This document shows positions 1-9,101 of a stretch of 62,643 nt of DNA, in pieces (within the stretch, counting starts at the first letter, position 1; each line of letters begins with the position of its first letter). Under the pieces are notes generated by a model. It did no database searches. It had not been told where the DNA came from and was given only the letters and a program-made list of their open reading frames with translations. The stretch is from Motilimonas sp. E26 (GTDB taxonomy: Bacteria > Pseudomonadota > Gammaproteobacteria > Enterobacterales > CBDFNC01), in the NCBI RefSeq assembly GCF_021278025.1, contig NZ_JAIBHJ010000010.1, forward strand, positions 64,068-126,710, in the 5' to 3' direction. The position numbers were made by a program, and so were the translations under genes.

Positions 1-957
1 GGGCTGATTAATCAAGAAAGTACTTTTGGTGCGACGCCTAGTCTTATTGCTCACCGTATGAATAATGCCATTACTGGTGGCGGTGATAAATATGCCGCAT
101 TAGCTAAAGCTAAAGAGGCGGTTGACCTATTAACAGGTCCTCAAAAACAAGACGTTAATGTTCCGGTTATCCCGTTAGATAAAGTGCCTAATCTAGTTGA
201 GTTCGAGCAGCCTGTGGCGGCCCCTATATTAGTGCCCGCGGAGAATCCACAGCGAGTTAAGCAAGGTGAGCCAAGCCCCATTTTGCAGCTTGAATCTAGT
301 TTACCTGTAGCTTCTTTGCCTGAAAGCCAAATTGAACCTGCTATTAAAGATCACGGCGAGCCAGAGCTAAGAACCTATGAAGAGAACTATTTTGGATATA
401 TTGAAGTCGCTCCTGAAGGTTATAACATTCCACCTGTTCCAGATGAAGAGGCTCCAACTTACCTCACACCAGAAATTATTCAACAACAAGCTAGCATCTT
501 AGAGTCAGCCTGTTTAACTAATACTCAAGAGTTTGTTAAAGCAACAGGTATGTCGTTGAATATTCTGGGGGGGGCTGATTTCCAAGAGATTAAAACAGAT
601 CTAACAACTGACAAGGAACGATTAAGCTATAGCATGGAAATTTTCTCTCTATTGCAGCAGATATTAGCTGAAAATCCTGATATACAAGAAGCAGTTGCAC
701 GACAACATGCCGGAGGAAGTAAAAATAGTCATATTAAAGCGACTTGGACACTCTCTATGGATACTGGAGCCAGCTATAGCTTGTCAACTAATTCAAGCCA
801 AGCTTACCAAGCTAATATCGATATCGTTATCAATAATCAAGGCTCTATAGTAATTTATGATCATAATGGCTTGGAGCTCGCTCGGATTGTTTCGAGCACT
901 CAGAATGGTCATTGTAATAATGCAACCTATGATGTGGTGATTGCCGAACATCACTAA
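1..957 (+). CDS. Hypothetical protein, 5' end outside window
   Basis: The frame is open from base 1, so the gene very likely begins upstream; the first internal ATG is at 58. The visible part is about 319 residues. It has a proline/glutamate-rich, low-complexity stretch (roughly residues 55-150 counted from the ATG) and then a more ordered C-terminal part rich in Asn, Ser and Ile, ending at a TAA. I recognise no family. No signal peptide or membrane segment can be judged because the N-terminus is missing. It is followed directly by a decayed group II intron reverse transcriptase, so it may be accessory DNA. Function unknown. Confidence 0.6.
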   Translation, partial: GLINQESTFGATPSLIAHRMNNAITGGGDKYAALAKAKEAVDLLTGPQKQDVNVPVIPLDKVPNLVEFEQPVAAPILVPAENPQRVKQGEPSPILQLESSLPVASLPESQIEPAIKDHGEPELRTYEENYFGYIEVAPEGYNIPPVPDEEAPTYLTPEIIQQQASILESACLTNTQEFVKATGMSLNILGGADFQEIKTDLTTDKERLSYSMEIFSLLQQILAENPDIQEAVARQHAGGSKNSHIKATWTLSMDTGASYSLSTNSSQAYQANIDIVINNQGSIVIYDHNGLELARIVSSTQNGHCNNATYDVVIAEHH

Positions 958-1017
958 TTTTGGGCTAGAGTCACTATGCCGGCTTATCAGCCAGTAATTA
1001 GTTAGCAACATTACTCG

Positions 1018-1318
1018 GCTGACGATGCCCTTAAGCATAAGCGCATTCGAGCCAATAGCATCAAATGCGTTTTTATTCCCAGCAATGGTAAACAGAGACC
1101 GCTGGGCTTGCCATGGCGGATGAAAAATGGGGGCAACAAGGTGTAAGCCAAGTATTACAAGTATCAGGGAAGCGGACTTTCTTCCCTATAGCTATGGCTA
1201 CCGACCCAATAAAAGCACCCATCAAGCGCTGCACCGTTTAGCGTTGAATCTTCAGTTTAAAGGCTACGGTTTTATTATTGAGGCAGCGAGTAAAGGCTTC
1301 TTGATGATTGAAGCCTAA
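1018..1318 (+). pseudogene. Group II intron reverse transcriptase/maturase remnant
   Basis: Pieces of the N-terminal reverse transcriptase region of group II intron maturases can be read across frames. One piece is a FIPSNGKQRPLGLP-like block near 1068-1110, the counterpart of the family's IPKPNGKQRPLGIP. A second is EADFLPYSYGYRPNKSTHQA near 1172-1230, followed by LALNLQFKGYGF. The two blocks lie in different frames with stops between them. The sequence breaks where the family continues with the D-x-KGFFD block, and no catalytic YADD region follows. This is a dead 5' fragment; no intron RNA domains V or VI were recognised. It ends a few bases before the tdh stop codon. Confidence 0.75.
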
Positions 1319-1324
1319 TAGCCA

Positions 1325-2356
1325 TTAGCGCCAATCAAGGATAACCTTGCCCGAAGCCCCGCTGCGCATGGCGTCGAAACCTTGTTGGAAGTCATCCACC
1401 TTGAAGTGATGGGTGATGATTGGGGTCAGATCTAAGCCTGATTGGATCAATGATGCCATCTTGTACCAAGTTTCAAACATTTCACGACCATAAATGCCCT
1501 TGATCACTAAGCCTTTAAAGATCACTTGGCTCCAATCAATGGCCATATCAGAGGGTGGAATACCCAGTAGCGCGACGCGACCGCCGTGGTTCATGGTTTT
1601 AAGCATGGAGCAAAACGCACTGGGCACGCCTGACATTTCAAGACCCACATCAAATCCTTCGGTCATGCCGAGCTCGCTCATTACCTGCTCGAGATTTTGT
1701 TCACTTACGTTTACTGCACGAGTTACGCCCATTTTACGAGCCAGATCAAGGCGATATTCATTCACATCGGTGATCACCACATGACGTGCGCCAACGTGTT
1801 TGGCCACGGCTGCGGCCATAATACCAATCGGGCCAGCGCCAGTGATCAATACATCTTCACCAACTAAGTCAAATGACAGCGCAGTATGAACGGCGTTACC
1901 AAAAGGGTCGAAAATAGATGCTAAATCATCTGAAATACCATCAGGGATCTTAAAGGCGTTAAACGCTGGGATCACTAGGTACTCAGAAAAGGCACCAGTG
2001 CGATTGACGCCCACGCCAACAGTATTACGACATAAATGCGTGCGACCACCGCGACAGTTACGGCAATGGCCACAAGTGATGTGACCTTCGCCCGATACGC
2101 GATCGCCTAATACAAAGCCGCGCACTTCTTGGCCTATGCCGACCACTTCGCCCACGTATTCGTGGCCAATCACCATAGGCACGGGAATGGTGTTTTGTGA
2201 CCATTCGTCCCAGTTATAGATATGAATATCGGTGCCGCAAATGGCGGTTTTTCTTATCTTGATTAGCAAGTCGTTATGACCCAATTCAGGCATATCAACT
2301 TGTGTCATCCACACGCCTTGTTCGGGTTTTAATTTTGCCAGCGCTTTAATTTTCAT
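1325..2356 (-). CDS. tdh: L-threonine 3-dehydrogenase
   Basis: Zinc-dependent medium-chain dehydrogenase oxidising L-threonine with NAD+ to 2-amino-3-ketobutyrate in the cytoplasm. At 343 residues it matches the family length (about 341). Seen in the sequence: the catalytic zinc Cys in [11 protein letters not shown] (about residue 40), the GHE motif near residue 65, the structural-zinc cluster [15 protein letters not shown] near 95-109, and the Rossmann loop GAGPIG near 173. Its ATG overlaps the kbl stop as ATGA, so the two are translationally coupled and the unstable product passes to Kbl. The downstream neighbour is the reverse transcriptase relic, with only a few bases between. Confidence 0.97.
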   Translation of the reverse strand: MKIKALAKLKPEQGVWMTQVDMPELGHNDLLIKIRKTAICGTDIHIYNWDEWSQNTIPVPMVIGHEYVGEVVGIGQEVRGFVLGDRVSGEGHITCGHCRNCRGGRTHLCRNTVGVGVNRTGAFSEYLVIPAFNAFKIPDGISDDLASIFDPFGNAVHTALSFDLVGEDVLITGAGPIGIMAAAVAKHVGARHVVITDVNEYRLDLARKMGVTRAVNVSEQNLEQVMSELGMTEGFDVGLEMSGVPSAFCSMLKTMNHGGRVALLGIPPSDMAIDWSQVIFKGLVIKGIYGREMFETWYKMASLIQSGLDLTPIITHHFKVDDFQQGFDAMRSGASGKVILDWR

Positions 2357-3549
2357 TTGATTAACCCCATGTCTTGGCCCACTGCAATAAACGCATCAAT
2401 GGCTTTATCTAGCTGTTCACGGCTATGGGCCGCTGACATCTGCGTGCGAATACGCGCTTGGCCTTTTGGCACGACAGGGAACGAGAATCCGATGACATAA
2501 ATGCCTTTAGCCAAGGCGCGCTCAGCAAATTCAGCCGCCACTTTGGCATCACCAAGCATAATAGGAATAATTGCGTGATCGGCGCCGCCCATGGTGAAGC
2601 CAGCCGCTTCCATGCGCGCGCGAAAATGCGTCGAGTTAGCCCATAACTGGTCACGCAGGGCATCACTTTCTGCTAGTAAATCAAGTACTCGGATTGACGC
2701 GGCAACAATGGCGGGTGCCACTGAATTTGAGAACAAATAAGGACGCGAGCGTTGACGTAACCAGTCAATCACCTCTTTTTTACCTGCGGTATAACCACCT
2801 GAGGCGCCGCCCATGGCTTTGCCTAAAGTGCCGGTAATGATGTCGATACGGTCAATCACGTTGTGGTATTCATGAGTGCCACGACCATTTTTGCCCATAA
2901 AGCCCACCGCGTGTGAGTCATCCACCATCACCAAGGCGTCATATTTATCGGCTAAATCACAAATTGCGGGTAAGTTAGCGACCACGCCATCCATCGAGAA
3001 TACGCCATCGGTAACAATCAATTTAGTGCGGGCGCCGGCGGCATCGGCAGCAATCAATTGTGCTTCTAGCTCTTGCATATTGTTATTGGCATAGCGGTAG
3101 CGCATCGCTTTACACAAACGTACACCGTCAATGATCGAGGCGTGGTTAAGGGCGTCGGAGATGATGGCGTCTTCTTGGCCTAAAATCGTTTCGAACAAAC
3201 CGGTGTTAGCATCAAAGCATGAGGTATATAAAATGGTGTCTTCTTTACCCAAAAAGGCTGATAGCTTTTGCTCAAGGGTTTTGTGAATGTCTTGGGTGCC
3301 GCAAATAAAACGCACCGACGCCATGCCAAAACCATGGCTGGCCATGCCTTCCTGACCGGCTTCAATCAGGGCAGGGTGGTTGGCAAGGCCTAGGTAGTTA
3401 TTGGCACAAAAATTTAATACTTGCTCGCCGCTGGCAATAGCAATTGCCGCTTGTTGCTGCGAGGTGATCACCCGCTCCGATTTATAAAGACCTTCGCTTT
3501 TCAACTCTGCTAATTGCTGTTGGACTTGCTGATAAAATGCCGCAGACAT
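2353..3549 (-). CDS. kbl: Glycine C-acetyltransferase (2-amino-3-ketobutyrate CoA ligase)
   Basis: PLP-dependent alpha-oxoamine synthase family enzyme that cleaves 2-amino-3-ketobutyrate with CoA to glycine and acetyl-CoA. At 398 residues it equals the E. coli length. The PLP lysine is Lys244 in [13 protein letters not shown], and [10 protein letters not shown] (about 210-219) holds the cofactor-binding Asp and His. It is the first gene of the kbl-tdh operon and overlaps tdh by four bases. The 487-bp region upstream (3550-4036) separates it from the divergent sensor kinase gene and should hold its promoter. Confidence 0.97.
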   Translation of the reverse strand: MSAAFYQQVQQQLAELKSEGLYKSERVITSQQQAAIAIASGEQVLNFCANNYLGLANHPALIEAGQEGMASHGFGMASVRFICGTQDIHKTLEQKLSAFLGKEDTILYTSCFDANTGLFETILGQEDAIISDALNHASIIDGVRLCKAMRYRYANNNMQELEAQLIAADAAGARTKLIVTDGVFSMDGVVANLPAICDLADKYDALVMVDDSHAVGFMGKNGRGTHEYHNVIDRIDIITGTLGKAMGGASGGYTAGKKEVIDWLRQRSRPYLFSNSVAPAIVAASIRVLDLLAESDALRDQLWANSTHFRARMEAAGFTMGGADHAIIPIMLGDAKVAAEFAERALAKGIYVIGFSFPVVPKGQARIRTQMSAAHSREQLDKAIDAFIAVGQDMGLIK

Positions 3550-4036
3550 AACCGATTCCTTATCGCCTCAGCGTTGCCAAAATGGCAAGGGGAGGCTGGC
3601 TTGATGAAACCCTAGTAACGATTCAAATAGGCGTTACTAACATGATAAAGATAGTGTAATTCAAGCCACAGCATCGGATTATCCCCTAAAAGGGAAAAGC
3701 ATTTGTGAATTTAAGGCACAAATAGATGCTATAGATAAATAGATGCTATAGATAAATAGATGCTATAGAAAAGGACAATCAACCTCCGATTTTACCGAGC
3801 TAAATCTCTGTTTAATTATTGTTTTAAGCTATTTGAATGATGGGGTAGGCATGAGTAATGAAGATTGAGAAAGTGGAACAGTTCAAATTAGGAGACATAT
3901 TGTTAATGTAATAGCAATAATGCTGCTTTAGCCTGATTTTTCCTAGTATTTTTTGATTATCATAAAAATGAAAAATTAACCTGAGGCTATTCTTGCTCAG
4001 GGAAATACATTGAGCATATTTTAGGGGTAGGGGTGA
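3550..4036. other. Divergent intergenic region kbl / sensor kinase
   Basis: 487 bases without a credible gene. It must hold the leftward kbl-tdh promoter and the rightward promoter of the large kinase gene, but I cannot assign -35/-10 boxes with confidence. A short tandem repeat lies at 3724-3769. A GGGGTAGGGG-rich stretch just before 4037 serves as ribosome binding site for the downstream gene. Confidence 0.6.
3724..3769. repeat. 17-bp tandem repeat, 2.7 copies
   Basis: The unit AGATGCTATAGATAAAT occurs twice head to tail (3724-3740, 3741-3757), followed by a partial 12-base copy (3758-3769). Copies are identical, suggesting recent slippage. It lies in the divergent promoter region, so copy number could affect spacing, but no function is shown. 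Confidence 0.9.
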
Positions 4037-7000
4037 ATGCTGGTAGAGGGATTTTCTGGTTTAGAGCTGGTATACAGGGGACACCAGAGTTGCATTTATA
4101 AAGCGACAAGAGATTCGGACCAATTAGCGGTTACTTTAAAAATACCCGCCGCAGACTTTCCTGATCCGAGGCAGCTTTCAGCACTCAAGCGAGAGTTCTT
4201 TATACTTGGGCTAATTAAAGGCGTGGGCTTACCCAAGCCGATTGACTATATTGAGCTTAAAAATTCAGCCGTTTTGGTTCGTGAATGGGTTGAAGGCATT
4301 TCCTTAAGAGAATATGAAAGTATCGGCAATATCTCTATTGAGAAAGCATTAATAATTGCAGTTCAACTTACTCGTCTCATCGGTGCGCTGCATCGTCAGA
4401 ACTTTTGTCATCGTGATATCTCGCCAGGTAACGTGCTTATTAACCTTAAAACAGGTGATGTTACGCTGATTGACTTTTGCTCTTCGCTAGAATTCCCTAA
4501 TCGTTCTCGTTACATTATCAAGCCTACTTTTATTGAAGGATCTCGCCCTTATATGTCGCCAGAGCAAACAGGGCGAATGAACCGTGGGTTGGATTTTAGA
4601 ACGGACTTTTACTCGCTAGGCGTCTTGCTTTATGAGCTATTTACCAAGCAGCTACCGTTTACGACTAAAGACGATAACGCCCTTATTCACAGCCATATTG
4701 CCATTGAGCCCGTATTTCCGTCTCACATTGCACCTAAATTACCCCCAATAATCGCCAATATCATCATGAAGCTGATGAATAAGTCGCCTGACTTACGTTA
4801 TCAAAGTGCTCAGGGCGTGCAAGCTGATTTGGAGCGTTGCCTTACTCAGTGGCGTGATATTAATAAAATTGATGAGTTTGAATTAGCAACTAATGACCTG
4901 CATGATTGGTTCATCATTCCTGACAAACTCTATGGTCGTGAGCAGGAAACGGGCCAGCTTGTCAGTATTTTTGATCAAGTCAGTCATGGCCATGGCCATT
5001 TAGTTTTTGTTGCGGGTCACTCAGGTATTGGCAAAACATCACTGATCCGAGAGTTGTACCGTCCCCTCACTTTAAAAGGGGGTTATATTGCTAGTGGTAA
5101 GTATGATCAAGTTTTACGTCATCAGCCTTACTCTGCAATATTACAGGCGTTAACTAGTTTGATTAGGCAGATAATGGGAGAAGATCAAGACAAAATAGCG
5201 TTCTGGAAAGAGCATGTTTTGGCTGGCGTCGGCGTTAACGGACAAGTACTCATTGATGTGATACCTGAATTAGAATTGTTAATTGGGCCTCAGCCTGAAT
5301 GCCAACCTCTTGCGACTGAAGCTGCTTCAGCGCGCTTTAATAGCACGTTTTTTAATCTGATCTATGCGCTTGGCCATGCTGAGCAGCCTTTGGTTTTCTT
5401 TATTGATGATTTGCAATGGATCGATCCGCCTTCGCTTTCGCTACTTGAAGCCATCGCTCCTACATTGGTGGGTTCAACATTACTGATTATTAGTGCTTAT
5501 CGCAGTAATGAGGTGTTAGAGACACATCCACTTATGATCGCCATGCCGAGCTTAGCGCAGAGTTGTCACAATATGGTGACTATTGAGCTAGAGGAATTGT
5601 CAAGCAAAGCGCTGATGGCGATGTTAAAAGATACTATTGAATTACCCGAGCAAGAAATTATTTCTCTTGTGCAGTTACTACATGACAAAAGTAAAGGTAA
5701 CCCATTAGTGTTCAAAACCATGCTCACCACGCTTTACCATCAGAAAAACATTTATTACGACTACGACAGTCATGGTTGGCAATGGATTAGAAAAGGAGTT
5801 GAGAGTTTACCGCGCACAGAAAACTCGGCGAAAATGTTGCAAGCCGACATGGCTTATTTACCGCAAAATACGACCGAGTTACTCAAACTAGCGGGTTGTA
5901 TCGGCAATACCTTTAGTTTAGATCTATTAACGAGTCTTGCTGATAACCCTCGGTCAGCGGTCGCTCGTGCGTTGATCCCAGCCGTGAGTAAAGGCTTTAT
6001 TCAGCCCATGGACGATGACTTTGAGCTGCTGAGTAGCGAAAACGGCAGCCAGCTGCCAGATGTTAACTTTCGCTTTGTCCACGATAGGATCCAACAGGCG
6101 GCCTATAGCATGCTGACGCCATCGCAGCAGATGCAGCTGCATTGGTCTATTGGTTGGCAGTTGTTAAGCCAAATTGGCGGTAGCACCTTAGAAGATAAGT
6201 TATTTGACGCGGTTGAACATCTCAATCAAGGCTGTAGCAGTGGCATAGAGCATTCTCGGCTGATGCAGCTGGTTAAGCTTAATTTAAAAGCGGGTAAAAG
6301 AGCCAAACAGTCTGCGGCTTATAGTGTGTCTTATTCTTGCTTACAGCATGCTCAAAAGCAGCTGCAGTGGTTGGGGTTGGCGGCCGACGCAGACATTATG
6401 ATTAGTGTTGAGCTTGAATTGGCCCAAGCCTGCTATTTAGTGGCGGAATTCGAGCAGGCTGAAGCTTTGTATAGTGTGCTGAGAAATAAAATAACCTCAA
6501 GCACTGGTAAATTGCACCTTTGTAATATCCAAGCCAAGCAATATCACCATCAGGGGCTCTATCTTAAATCGGTAGAATACGAGTATGAAGCCTTACGCTT
6601 GCTTGGTATTGACTTACCAACTGATGACTCGGCACTGCTCGAAATTTTTGCACAGGAAAAAGCGAAGATAGAGCTTTTGCTATTACAGAAAGATCCCGAG
6701 CGCCTATATCAACAAAAAAATGTCGTCGACCCAGACTTTACCCTCGTTCACGAACTGCTGTTTGACTTGTTTACTGACAGTTATTTGCTCGGACGAGGCG
6801 CACTATTGGCAGCCGCAGCGGCAATCAGTACTCGGCTTTCAATGGAGCAGGGCAATTGTTTAGCAACGTCGGCTGGGTTCATTAACTATGCCACCATTCT
6901 ATGCTCCAGCGGTGAGTATAAAGAGGGCCATAAAATAGGGCGCTTAGCGGTTAGACTGGCAGATAAATATAAAAACCCCACGTTTCAAAATTACACTTAC

Positions 7001-9082
7001 CACGTGTTCTCTCTTGGTATTAACCATTGGCTTGAACCGTTGAAATCCAGCTATCATTACTGGCATGAGGCATCAAAGCTATCAATGGAATCAGGCTCAC
7101 CTTATGCCGGGTGGGTGTTTTTGCAAAAGCCTCATTTGCTTTTAGCATCAGGAGCACAGCTAAAAGAGGTTGAAGCGCAAGTCAAAGAAAGTAAGCAATA
7201 CCTTGCTGCAAATAGCCTAAATGACATCGCTCAATTATTGAATATTATTGTTGAGCAACCAGTGCGTCACCTAAAAGGTGAAACCACTGACTTTTATTCC
7301 CTTGATGATCCATCATTTTCGACGGCGGGGTTACTCGACGTCTATCAGGATGCGCCTTTCTTTCTTGGCCACACACTTTATTCAATGCTAAGAGCCTCCT
7401 TGCTTGCTAGAAGCATACAACCTGCCGACAAGCTCACATTATGGTTGCCGATTATTGAAAGCACAGTACAAGCGCAGATCATTCAAGTTGACAGTTGTCT
7501 GTACACCGCTTTGCACCTCAGCGCTGGTTGCACTGAACTAACTGGGACGGCAAGGGATGAGCAGCTTGGCTTGATCCGGCAACAGCTGAGTAAGTTTGAA
7601 ACATGGGGAGAGCTTTGTCCTGCAAACTTTAGACACAAGTATTTAATGCTCAAAGCTGAATGGTTAAGGCTACACGATGATATTATGGGCGCCTTCGATC
7701 ATTATGAGTTGGCGAGAGAAGCTGCGTTAAACGCCCGTTTTCTCATGGACGCAGCCCTTACTGATGAGCTGGCGGGACTGTTTTGGCGGGCTGTCGGAAA
7801 AGCCTATCAGTCGCGTAGCTACTTAAAGCGAGCGATAGCAGGTTACGAACAATGGGGCGCTCGCGGTAAGGTACTAGCGATGAAGGCGCAGTTCCCTGAA
7901 TTGGTTACCGCGCGCCACTTAGACTCCTCCACCATTAATGTAACGTTAGACGCGATGTTAGCGGCCGAAGACTTTTCTGCCGCCCTTGATATGGGCTCAG
8001 TGGTTAAGGCTTCTCAAGCTATATCGCAGCATATTCACATGGAAAAGTTAGCGGAGGAGTTACTCAGCTTAGCGGTTGAGAATGCGTGTGCCACACGAGG
8101 GGTGTTATTACTTGAGCGTAATGGTGAATTTTTGGTTTCGCACACCATTCTTTCTGAGTCTAGCTCAAATGATACCACCGCACTTCATTTGCCTTACTCT
8201 GAATCTCAGGAGTTGTCGCATTCCATCGTCCGTTATGTAATTAATGCAAAGTGCTCGGTGATCTATACCCCTAATAATCGTGATGAGCATTTCGATCGCT
8301 GCCCTTATCTGATGGCGCGCGACGATATATCGGTACTATGTGTACCAATCGTTCGACAAAAGCAGTTGTCAGGTGTGCTCTATCTTGAAAATAGCCATAT
8401 AACACAGGCCTTTCAGTTAGAGCGGGTGCATACCTTGCAAATCATCGCCTCTCAGGCCGCCATCTCCCTTGAAAATGCCAAGATGTATCATGACTTAGAG
8501 CTATTAAATAAAAATCTCGAAGACTTGGTGAGTGAGCGAACGACTAAGCTGTGCGAGGCCAATGAGCAACTAACACAGAAAAATAAAGAACTTTACGCTT
8601 TGTCGGTCACCGATCAACTAACGGGAATTTATAACCGCCGTTATATAGAAGATCAAATCCAACTAATGTTGACAAGAAGGGAGAAAAGGGAAGAGCCAGC
8701 TTCGATCCTGATGTTAGATGTTGATTACTTCAAAACGGTTAATGATACCTACGGCCATGATGTTGGCGATAAGGTGTTAGTTAATCTTGCTGCTGCCATT
8801 CAACGCTCGGTACGCAATGTAGATGTAGCGGGGCGTTGGGGGGGAGAAGAGTTCATTGTGCTCAGCCAATGTGACATTGAAAGCGCAATGGCCAGTGCAG
8901 CTAAGTTAGGTCGTGTCATTTCTAATATTGACAATGAGCAAGTAGGCGAGGTTACGGTGAGCATCGGTGTCACCCCTTTCCTCAGACAAGACACCATTGA
9001 TACCGTGCTAAAACGAGTGGACCAAGCCCTATATGAAGCCAAGAGTAGCGGCAGAAATCAGGTGGTTGTTAAATTAGACTAG
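4037..9082 (+). CDS. Ser/Thr kinase - AAA ATPase - GAF - diguanylate cyclase hybrid
   Basis: A 1681-residue cytoplasmic signalling protein. Residues about 10-275 form a protein kinase domain with Lys35, an HRDISPGNVL catalytic loop near 125 and DFC in place of DFG near 147. An AAA_16-type ATPase follows, with Walker A GHSGIGKTS near 328 and Walker B FFIDDLQWID near 455. Next is a long helical repeat region (about 600-1300), a GAF domain (about 1330-1480), a short coiled coil and a GGDEF domain with GGEEF near 1601. An RxxD I-site (RNVD) sits five residues before GGEEF, so the cyclase looks active and product-inhibited. This matches the known trifunctional kinase/ATP-binding/sensor family, with a cyclase as output. 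No transmembrane segment is evident. The downstream fusion gene begins 19 bases later. Confidence 0.93.
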   Translation: MLVEGFSGLELVYRGHQSCIYKATRDSDQLAVTLKIPAADFPDPRQLSALKREFFILGLIKGVGLPKPIDYIELKNSAVLVREWVEGISLREYESIGNISIEKALIIAVQLTRLIGALHRQNFCHRDISPGNVLINLKTGDVTLIDFCSSLEFPNRSRYIIKPTFIEGSRPYMSPEQTGRMNRGLDFRTDFYSLGVLLYELFTKQLPFTTKDDNALIHSHIAIEPVFPSHIAPKLPPIIANIIMKLMNKSPDLRYQSAQGVQADLERCLTQWRDINKIDEFELATNDLHDWFIIPDKLYGREQETGQLVSIFDQVSHGHGHLVFVAGHSGIGKTSLIRELYRPLTLKGGYIASGKYDQVLRHQPYSAILQALTSLIRQIMGEDQDKIAFWKEHVLAGVGVNGQVLIDVIPELELLIGPQPECQPLATEAASARFNSTFFNLIYALGHAEQPLVFFIDDLQWIDPPSLSLLEAIAPTLVGSTLLIISAYRSNEVLETHPLMIAMPSLAQSCHNMVTIELEELSSKALMAMLKDTIELPEQEIISLVQLLHDKSKGNPLVFKTMLTTLYHQKNIYYDYDSHGWQWIRKGVESLPRTENSAKMLQADMAYLPQNTTELLKLAGCIGNTFSLDLLTSLADNPRSAVARALIPAVSKGFIQPMDDDFELLSSENGSQLPDVNFRFVHDRIQQAAYSMLTPSQQMQLHWSIGWQLLSQIGGSTLEDKLFDAVEHLNQGCSSGIEHSRLMQLVKLNLKAGKRAKQSAAYSVSYSCLQHAQKQLQWLGLAADADIMISVELELAQACYLVAEFEQAEALYSVLRNKITSSTGKLHLCNIQAKQYHHQGLYLKSVEYEYEALRLLGIDLPTDDSALLEIFAQEKAKIELLLLQKDPERLYQQKNVVDPDFTLVHELLFDLFTDSYLLGRGALLAAAAAISTRLSMEQGNCLATSAGFINYATILCSSGEYKEGHKIGRLAVRLADKYKNPTFQNYTYHVFSLGINHWLEPLKSSYHYWHEASKLSMESGSPYAGWVFLQKPHLLLASGAQLKEVEAQVKESKQYLAANSLNDIAQLLNIIVEQPVRHLKGETTDFYSLDDPSFSTAGLLDVYQDAPFFLGHTLYSMLRASLLARSIQPADKLTLWLPIIESTVQAQIIQVDSCLYTALHLSAGCTELTGTARDEQLGLIRQQLSKFETWGELCPANFRHKYLMLKAEWLRLHDDIMGAFDHYELAREAALNARFLMDAALTDELAGLFWRAVGKAYQSRSYLKRAIAGYEQWGARGKVLAMKAQFPELVTARHLDSSTINVTLDAMLAAEDFSAALDMGSVVKASQAISQHIHMEKLAEELLSLAVENACATRGVLLLERNGEFLVSHTILSESSSNDTTALHLPYSESQELSHSIVRYVINAKCSVIYTPNNRDEHFDRCPYLMARDDISVLCVPIVRQKQLSGVLYLENSHITQAFQLERVHTLQIIASQAAISLENAKMYHDLELLNKNLEDLVSERTTKLCEANEQLTQKNKELYALSVTDQLTGIYNRRYIEDQIQLMLTRREKREEPASILMLDVDYFKTVNDTYGHDVGDKVLVNLAAAIQRSVRNVDVAGRWGGEEFIVLSQCDIESAMASAAKLGRVISNIDNEQVGEVTVSIGVTPFLRQDTIDTVLKRVDQALYEAKSSGRNQVVVKLD

Positions 9083-9101
9083 CGTTTATAAGGAAGGAAA
9101 A

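Noticed and set aside
793-1038. 81-codon minus-strand frame
   Set aside because: Overlaps the end of the first gene and the reverse transcriptase relic; no family and no start signal.
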